This document shows positions 59,563-64,000 of a stretch of 64,000 bases of DNA, piece after piece. The translations under genes were made by a program, and so were the position numbers. The stretch lies in the NCBI GenBank assembly GCA_030432255.1, contig JAUIHS010000013.1, positions 55,693 to 119,692 of the forward strand, written 5' to 3'. A model generated the notes under the pieces. The model was not told where the DNA came from. It searched no databases and was given only the letters and a program-made list of their open reading frames with translations. Each line of letters starts with the position of its first letter. The first letter of the stretch is position 1. Origin of the DNA: Phycisphaerae bacterium. Its GTDB lineage: Bacteria; Planctomycetota; Phycisphaerae; Phycisphaerales; UBA1924.

Positions 59563-60129
59563 TCAGCGTGGCCTGTACGCCATGTCTCGCATACGCCGTA
59601 TTCTGGAAGTGGTCCCGAGAAAGACGCCGAGCCACCAACTGAACATCGCCGCAGGCAGCAACATCATGGTTCCGATCATGCCCATGAGTGGGTCTAGAGC
59701 ACCGATGATCATGAGGACCGCGAGGTAGACGCCCACCCCGATCGTGAGCGAGATGATCGCGAACTTCGTCGTTCGGTGTGAGATGAAGGGGCCGCACGCG
59801 AACACGCTGATTGACAGACAGACTGAAGTCACCCACGGGAAGGGCCAGTCCCACGGCCCAGTGAGAGCCGGACTCGGTCCAATCGCCGCGAATATCACAC
59901 CCCCGACTGCGATCCACGCAACGGCGATGAGAATCAGAGCAACCGCCCAATGCAGCAAGACGACTCGCCAACCCGGACGCTGAAACCACAGATGCATGTC
60001 CTCTGGAACCCGCCACCGCCCACCACACTCCGGACACGGCGGCTGGGCGATACCTGTGATGTCATACCCGCACGAGGGACAGATGAAGCGAGGGGATCCG
60101 TCCGCCGTTCTCGTGCTGTCCTGGGTCAT
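59563..60129 (-). CDS. Membrane protein with N-terminal zinc ribbon
   Basis: A 188-residue protein. The N-terminus carries CPSCGYDITGIAQPPCPECG, the same ribbon type found at the C-termini of the 15125 and 18391 proteins. Four membrane segments follow (VVLLHWAVALILIAVAWIAV, WVTSVCLSISVFACGPF, FAIISLTIGVGVYLAVLMII, MGTMMLLPAAMFSWWLGV region). It ends with basic residues (RIRRMRDMAYRPR). Function unknown. It starts 10 nt after the gmk stop on the same strand, so it may be in an operon with gmk. Confidence 0.65.
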   Translation of the reverse strand: MTQDSTRTADGSPRFICPSCGYDITGIAQPPCPECGGRWRVPEDMHLWFQRPGWRVVLLHWAVALILIAVAWIAVGGVIFAAIGPSPALTGPWDWPFPWVTSVCLSISVFACGPFISHRTTKFAIISLTIGVGVYLAVLMIIGALDPLMGMIGTMMLLPAAMFSWWLGVFLGTTSRIRRMRDMAYRPR

Positions 60130-60139
60130 GCATCAATTC

Positions 60140-60742
60140 TCAGCCGCGGCGTTCCTTCACGATCCTGATCGCCTCCGCAATTGCGGTATCGAGGTCATCA
60201 TTCACGACGAATGCGTCGTAGGCGCCGCAGGCGCGGGCTTCGTTCATCTCGGCGCGGGCCAGGTTGAAGCGACGCTCGATGATCTCCTCCGACTCGCGCT
60301 TGCGGGTGCGCAGGCGCTGGAGCAGTTCCTCTTCTGACGGCGGCAGGATGAAGATCGCAAAGGCGTCCGGCATGCGCTCCTTGACCTGCTTGGCGCCCTG
60401 CACATCAATCTCGAGAATGACGAGGCGGCCGCGGGAGAGTTGCGTATCCACCGGCGCCTGCAGCGTGCCGTAGTGGTTGCCGGCGTACACGGCATGTTCG
60501 AGGAACTCGTCCGCCTTGATACGGCGTTCGAAGTCCTCGATGGACATGAACTGGTAGTCGACGCCGTCCACATCCTCGCCGGTTCGCGGCCTCGTGGTCG
60601 CTGAGATGGAGAAGACCGCATCCGGGATGGAGCGTTCGATGGCGCGCGTGATGGTCGTCTTGCCGGCGCCGGAAGGGCCGGAGATGACGAGGAGCATCCC
60701 GTTGTCGGTATCGGTTGCGAGGCGGTGTGTCGGTTCAGGCAT
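60140..60742 (-). CDS. gmk: Guanylate kinase
   Basis: A 200-residue GMP kinase that makes GDP from GMP and ATP. The P-loop is LLVISGPSGAGKTTITRAI, followed by FSISATTRPRTGEDVDGVDY (GMP-binding), FLEHAVYAGNHYGT and VILEIDVQGAKQVKERMPD-type sequence (LVILEIDVQGAKQVKERMPD). The lid region reads RLRTRKRESEEIIERRFNLA. The first 14 residues are an extension before the P-loop strand. A minus-strand TATAAT ends 7 nt before the ATG, consistent with a leaderless mRNA. Confidence 0.95.
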   Translation of the reverse strand: MPEPTHRLATDTDNGMLLVISGPSGAGKTTITRAIERSIPDAVFSISATTRPRTGEDVDGVDYQFMSIEDFERRIKADEFLEHAVYAGNHYGTLQAPVDTQLSRGRLVILEIDVQGAKQVKERMPDAFAIFILPPSEEELLQRLRTRKRESEEIIERRFNLARAEMNEARACGAYDAFVVNDDLDTAIAEAIRIVKERRG

Positions 60743-60749
60743 GAGCGAG

Positions 60750-60755
60750 ATTATA
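60750..60755 (-). promoter_or_regulatory. -10 box TATAAT, leaderless promoter of gmk
   Basis: On the minus strand a consensus TATAAT ends 7 nt before the ATG at 60742. Confidence 0.55.
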
Positions 60756-60828
60756 GGGACGTGATCGTCGCGCGGCGGCCCCGGAGATCCGGCCGCAGTT
60801 CGCGGCGGAAACGACCGATACCAACAGC

Positions 60829-61206
60829 ATGTATCGAGCCTGGCTCATCCCGATGATGGCTGCCTCGCTGTACCTGTCCGGGTGCGGCAAGCCGCAGAAG
60901 TCCGCGCTCGAAGTCAAGAAGGACTACGTATCGCGCTTCGTGGAAGGCTTCGAATTCGGCGAGTCGGGGATGATGAAGGCAGCGTCTTTCGATCCGGAGA
61001 CGCTGGACCTCATCGACCTCGCGGTGACCGATAATGCCGGGAACATGTTCAACGTGAAGCGCGCCGAGGTGATGGTGGACGCGGCGGCTGACACGGTCTC
61101 TCTCCGGCTGAACGGCATCACGGGCGCGAGCACGGCATCGGGCGAACTCTGGTCCGAGTCCCAGCTCATCATTCCGCCGGAGAAGGTGGATTACGATATC
61201 CGGTAG
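60829..61206 (+). CDS. Small lipoprotein of unknown function
   Basis: A 125-residue exported lipoprotein. The signal peptide MYRAWLIPMMAASLYLSGC ends at the lipobox Cys19, followed by GKPQKSALEVKKDYV. The remainder alternates short beta stretches (AEVMVDAAADTVSLRLNGIT) and lacks Cys. It has no recognised domain. Its 87 nt from gmk on the divergent strand could hold both promoters. Confidence 0.6.
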   Translation: MYRAWLIPMMAASLYLSGCGKPQKSALEVKKDYVSRFVEGFEFGESGMMKAASFDPETLDLIDLAVTDNAGNMFNVKRAEVMVDAAADTVSLRLNGITGASTASGELWSESQLIIPPEKVDYDIR

Positions 61207-61325
61207 GAGAGGGAACAGGGACTCGGGAACAGGGGCTCGGGGTTGATGCCTTTGGCCTCACCCTGAGGAGCTTCCGCTCGTTCATTGGGGTTCGCGTTTC
61301 CTGCTTCGATTCCGGGAGTGGCTCC
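61206..61325. repeat. Repeat element with GAGGAGCTTCCGCTCG hairpin
   Basis: GGGAACAGGGACTCGGGAAC-type units, then CTGAGGAGCTTCCGCTCG and TTTCCTGCTTCGATTCCGGG, in the same order as parts of the 57110-57375 segment. Confidence 0.55.
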
Positions 61326-61365
61326 GGTATTGTGGTGTTGCCAACCCACACGGAGGATGAGAGCC

Positions 61366-62874
61366 ATGTTGAGTTTTTCTTTGGTTGCGGCGGTCGCCGC
61401 GATGTCACCGGCGCAGGTTGATCGCGGCGCTATCCCGGTCACGGGCACGATTGAAGCGATTTTCTGTGAGATTCCGGGTGCGTCGACGGCGCAGGTTCCG
61501 GGGTATCCGGGCGAGGAGTTCGGCGCGGTGCGTCGCCCCTACCGCAGTCCGGACGGCAAGCGCTGGATCATGTCGCCGTGGGGCACGGGCGGTCTCTTCG
61601 GCGAGGACTACCTCATCGTCGGCGACAACCTCGACATGACTGTCGTGCTGCGCGAAGACGACCCCGCGCCGTGGGCGCCGGGCGAGACGGTCAACACGAT
61701 GGATGAGCAGTGCGGCATCAATGACTCGGGCCAGTACGCGTTCTCCGTGAATACGTCGGGCGGCGACAACCTCTTCGACGAGTACGTCATCCGCTGGACG
61801 AGCGGCGTCGGGCACGAGGTCGTGGCGCAGGAGAGCACGCCGCTTGCGGCGATCCCCGGCGCATCCTGGGGCCTGATCCTCGACGAGACGCACATCCTGA
61901 ATGATGGACGGGTTGGAGTCCGTTCGATCAACACGTACGGCCTTCCCTCCAATCAGAACACGCTGTGCGCACTGGGCGGCACGACGATCGTGGCGCAGGA
62001 AGGCGTGACGATTCCCTTCGGCCAGGGCGGCGGCATGGAGACGTGGGAGTCCTTCGACTTCTACAGCTACCAGCACGATGCCACCGGCGCCACCTCCATG
62101 GTCAAGGGCAACATGACCGGGCCGACCAGCTTCGATCATGTCTGCACCGTGAGCAACAACATCATCGTGCGCGAAGGCTTCTTCGTCACCGGCTTCCCCA
62201 ATCCGATCACCACCACCCCCTCGCACCAGCTCGGGCGCAACACGCTGGTGTCGAACGGCGACTGGTTCTTCCGCGGCACGACTTCCGGCGGCGGCGCCGA
62301 CTTCCTGCTGCGCAACGGATTCACCTACTACCGCGACGGCGACCCCATCACACCCGGCAGCCTGGAACTCGTCGGCTCGGCGCCGAACGGCGATGCGTTC
62401 TTCTTCCACACGGGCAACAATCGTTCGGAGTCGGTAGTGGGCATCTATTCGACGCACCCGGACGACGATCTGGATGAGGTGGTGGTCTTCGAGAAGGACA
62501 TCGTGATGCTGCGCAGCGGCGACCCCGTCGACATCGACCGCAACGGCGTCTACGACGACGACGCCTTCATCGCGGAGTTCCCGTGGGACGAGGCGTTCCT
62601 GACGGACGAGCGGTCGTTGTATGTGAACGTGATCCTGCGGAACGCCGCGGGGGACGACCTGGGCGACGCGTTCATTCACGTGGCGCTGCTGCCATGCCTG
62701 CCGGGCGATCTGAATCGCGACGGCATGGTGAACTTCGACGATCTGAACATCGTGCTGGAGAACTGGGGGCGCGTGGTGCTGCGTTCATCACTGGGTGATG
62801 CGGACAACAGCGGCACGGTGGATTTTGATGATCTGAATCTGGTTTTGACGGGTTGGGGGATGGGGTGTTTGTAG
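61366..62874 (+). CDS. Secreted protein with dockerin-like C-terminus
   Basis: A 502-residue exported protein. The frame is open from 61285, but the signal peptide starts at MLSFSLVAAVAAMSPAQVD, with GGAGG 9 nt before the ATG at 61366; an ATG at 61357 is also in frame. The body contains several short segments of the type GDNLDMTVVLREDDPAPWAP and HEVVAQESTPLAAIPGASWG, similar to beta-propeller-like planctomycete exoproteins. It ends with two dockerin loops, GDLNRDGMVNFDDLNIVLEN and GDADNSGTVDFDDLNLVLTG. Calcium binding and surface attachment are likely. No catalytic motif is evident. Confidence 0.8.
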   Translation: MLSFSLVAAVAAMSPAQVDRGAIPVTGTIEAIFCEIPGASTAQVPGYPGEEFGAVRRPYRSPDGKRWIMSPWGTGGLFGEDYLIVGDNLDMTVVLREDDPAPWAPGETVNTMDEQCGINDSGQYAFSVNTSGGDNLFDEYVIRWTSGVGHEVVAQESTPLAAIPGASWGLILDETHILNDGRVGVRSINTYGLPSNQNTLCALGGTTIVAQEGVTIPFGQGGGMETWESFDFYSYQHDATGATSMVKGNMTGPTSFDHVCTVSNNIIVREGFFVTGFPNPITTTPSHQLGRNTLVSNGDWFFRGTTSGGGADFLLRNGFTYYRDGDPITPGSLELVGSAPNGDAFFFHTGNNRSESVVGIYSTHPDDDLDEVVVFEKDIVMLRSGDPVDIDRNGVYDDDAFIAEFPWDEAFLTDERSLYVNVILRNAAGDDLGDAFIHVALLPCLPGDLNRDGMVNFDDLNIVLENWGRVVLRSSLGDADNSGTVDFDDLNLVLTGWGMGCL

Positions 62875-63048
62875 GGGGATAGGAGGTACAGGCAGACTTG
62901 CGACGTATCATGCTGCCTTTCATCTTGGTGCGTTCCCAATGGCGGCCCAAGGTCAAGGGAGATACACTGCTGTCTGTTCGGACTTCAGACGGTAACAACG
63001 CTCAATCTGTGGCTCATCGCTCGGTCACACCAGTTCTAGGAGACCCAG
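62875..63048. other. Intergenic region before the methyltransferase
   Basis: No gene is supported. AGGAG (63038-63042) lies 6 nt before the ATG at 63049. From here the sequence is visibly less GC-rich than the rest of the window. Confidence 0.4.
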
Positions 63049-63914
63049 ATGATCTCACTCAGTAAGCCAACGACTGACTTGCCCTGGCTCAGCGAGATTG
63101 GATTGGGATCGACCAAGCCGTTCTACCACACCAAACTGGGTGCGACCTATCTGGGGGACTCACTGGTAGGTATGCGGAGGATCCCATCTGAGTCGGTTGA
63201 CCTCGTCCTCACGAGCCCACCATTCGCACTGACAAGGAAGAAAGAATACGGCAACGAACCCATCGAGCGTTACCTTGATTGGTTCATTCCTTTCTGTGAA
63301 GAGATCAAACGGATCCTCACACCCGATGGTTCGTTCGTCTTGGACATCGGTGGTTCATGGATTCCCGGCGCACCTGTGCGAAGCGTTTACCACTTCGAAG
63401 TCGCGATTCATCTTTCGAAGATGTTCCACCTTGCGCAGGACTTCTACTGGTACAACCCCTCCAAGCTACCGACTCCTGCCGAATGGGTCACCGTAAGGCG
63501 TGTGCGTGTCAAGGACGCTGTAAACACCGTGTGGTGGTTTTGCAAGACTGAGCATCCTGATGCAGACAATCGCCGGGTACTTGTTCCCTACAGTGACTCG
63601 ATGAAGTCGTTGATCAAGAACGGCTACAAGGCGAAAAAGCGACCGAGTGGACATGACATCTCCAAAAAATTCCAGAAGGACAATGGAGGGGCCATTCCCT
63701 CGAATCTGTTGACGATTGCCAATACTGAATCCAACTCGGCATACCTACGATCCTGCCGCGAGTTCGGTATCAAGCCCCACCCTGCCAGATTTCCTGCCAG
63801 ATTGGTGGAGTTTTTCATCGACTTCCTCCTAGATCCTGACTACGAGTGCCTAGTGCTTGACCCATTCAGCGGAAGCAACGTGACAGGGTCAGTGGTGGCC
63901 TACCCCCCAAAAAC
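63049..63914 (+). pseudogene. DNA methyltransferase interrupted by an insertion sequence
   Basis: An open frame of about 285 codons from the ATG at 63049 that runs into foreign sequence. It carries VDLVLTSPPFALTRKKEYGN (motif IV, TSPPF), IKRILTPDGSFVLDIGGSWI, and much later LVLDPFSGSNVTG (motif I, FxG loop). Motif IV before motif I is the beta-class order, typical of N4-cytosine or N6-adenine methyltransferases of restriction-modification systems. After GSNVTGSVVA the sequence no longer matches the family, and the expected 'LGRRW' helix is missing. It lies next to the IS3-type end, so the gene is truncated and likely inactive. Confidence 0.75.
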
Positions 63915-64000
63915 TGATCCACTCACTATAAGAGTTCCGACGGGCCACGGGTTGGTCCAGGAGACTCTCGACGATGAAGCGGACACGACACACACCGGAA
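63915..64000 (+). mobile_element. Left end of an IS3-family insertion sequence (cut by window edge)
   Basis: The sequence after the methyltransferase core shows TGATCCACTCACTATAAGAG at 63915 (IS3 elements commonly begin TGA), then a Shine-Dalgarno AGGAG and the ATG of an IS3-type OrfA at 63974. The exact left end could be a few bases either way. The right end lies outside the window, so the target duplication cannot be checked. Confidence 0.65.
63974..64000 (+). CDS. IS3-family transposase OrfA, first nine codons
   Basis: The window ends after nine codons reading MKRTRHTPE. This is the usual beginning of IS3/IS407-type OrfA proteins (MKR(T/K)RHTPEQII...), whose HTH domain binds the element ends. 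The ATG is preceded by AGGAG. The reading frame continues past the window. The call rests on recognising this N-terminus only. Confidence 0.65.

Overview
This 64 kb window is GC-rich, densely coded bacterial chromosome. It most resembles a planctomycete of the class Phycisphaerae. The supporting signs are two secreted proteins with dockerin-like GD.N.DG..(D/N)FDDLN tails plus a more divergent third, a PEP-CTERM-like tail with the variant 'VPTPAT', several membrane proteins carrying a CxxCGYEL/CPECG zinc ribbon, an ECF sigma factor of the type expanded in planctomycetes, and frequent absence of Shine-Dalgarno sites. No rRNA or tRNA gene was seen, so the affiliation is an inference from protein families.

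Layout. 0-10 kb: a lipoprotein cut by the window edge, a GH35-like protein, a Tdh-like dehydrogenase, a GT2 glycosyltransferase, CBS and HIT proteins, a lipoprotein and glmS. 10-13.3 kb: a decayed HigB/HigA-type toxin-antitoxin locus with its operator intact, then clpC. 13.6-22.7 kb: secreted and membrane proteins, a [4Fe-4S] (6-4) photolyase-like protein, a glycosyltransferase, and a family of hairpin-rich interspersed repeats, including a four-unit tandem array. 22.8-39.4 kb: proS, a lipoprotein with two DTGA motifs and a PDZ-like tail, a Cys/Gly-rich secreted protein with a small membrane partner, a B12-binding-type radical SAM protein, a hybrid histidine kinase, methyltransferases, a PEP-CTERM-like protein and a deoxyhypusine-synthase-like protein. 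39.5-50.2 kb: a branched-chain acid catabolic region (HMG-CoA lyase, enoyl-CoA hydratases, 2-oxoacid dehydrogenase E1alpha, E1beta and E2, acyl-CoA dehydrogenase). A retron-type reverse transcriptase lies just downstream of the E2 gene. 50.4-62.9 kb: sulfotransferase, ECF sigma factor, a beta-helix secreted protein, fumarylacetoacetase with a conserved partner, a FlgM-like protein, a candidate structured RNA, gmk and a dockerin-tailed protein. 62.9-64 kb: a DNA methyltransferase interrupted by the left end of an IS3-family element.

How genes work together. On the minus strand, enoyl-CoA hydratase, acyl-CoA dehydrogenase, E1alpha, a small protein, E1beta and E2 run in one direction and would take branched 2-oxoacids to acyl-CoAs and enoyl-CoAs. 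The divergent plus-strand genes (HMG-CoA lyase and two hydratases) match the end of leucine breakdown. Fumarylacetoacetase closes tyrosine breakdown.

The strongest candidates for something new are three. First, the retron-type reverse transcriptase with NAxxH, YADD and VTG motifs, preceded by a hairpin-rich region bounded by a 12-nt inverted repeat. Second, a repeated promoter layout in which a TANNNT box ends 6 (rarely 7) nt before the ATG at 14 genes, implying widespread leaderless mRNAs. Third, the hairpin-rich repeat family. Several enzymes also lack expected catalytic or metal-binding residues. Codon starts, promoters and RNAs are calls by eye; no database search was possible.
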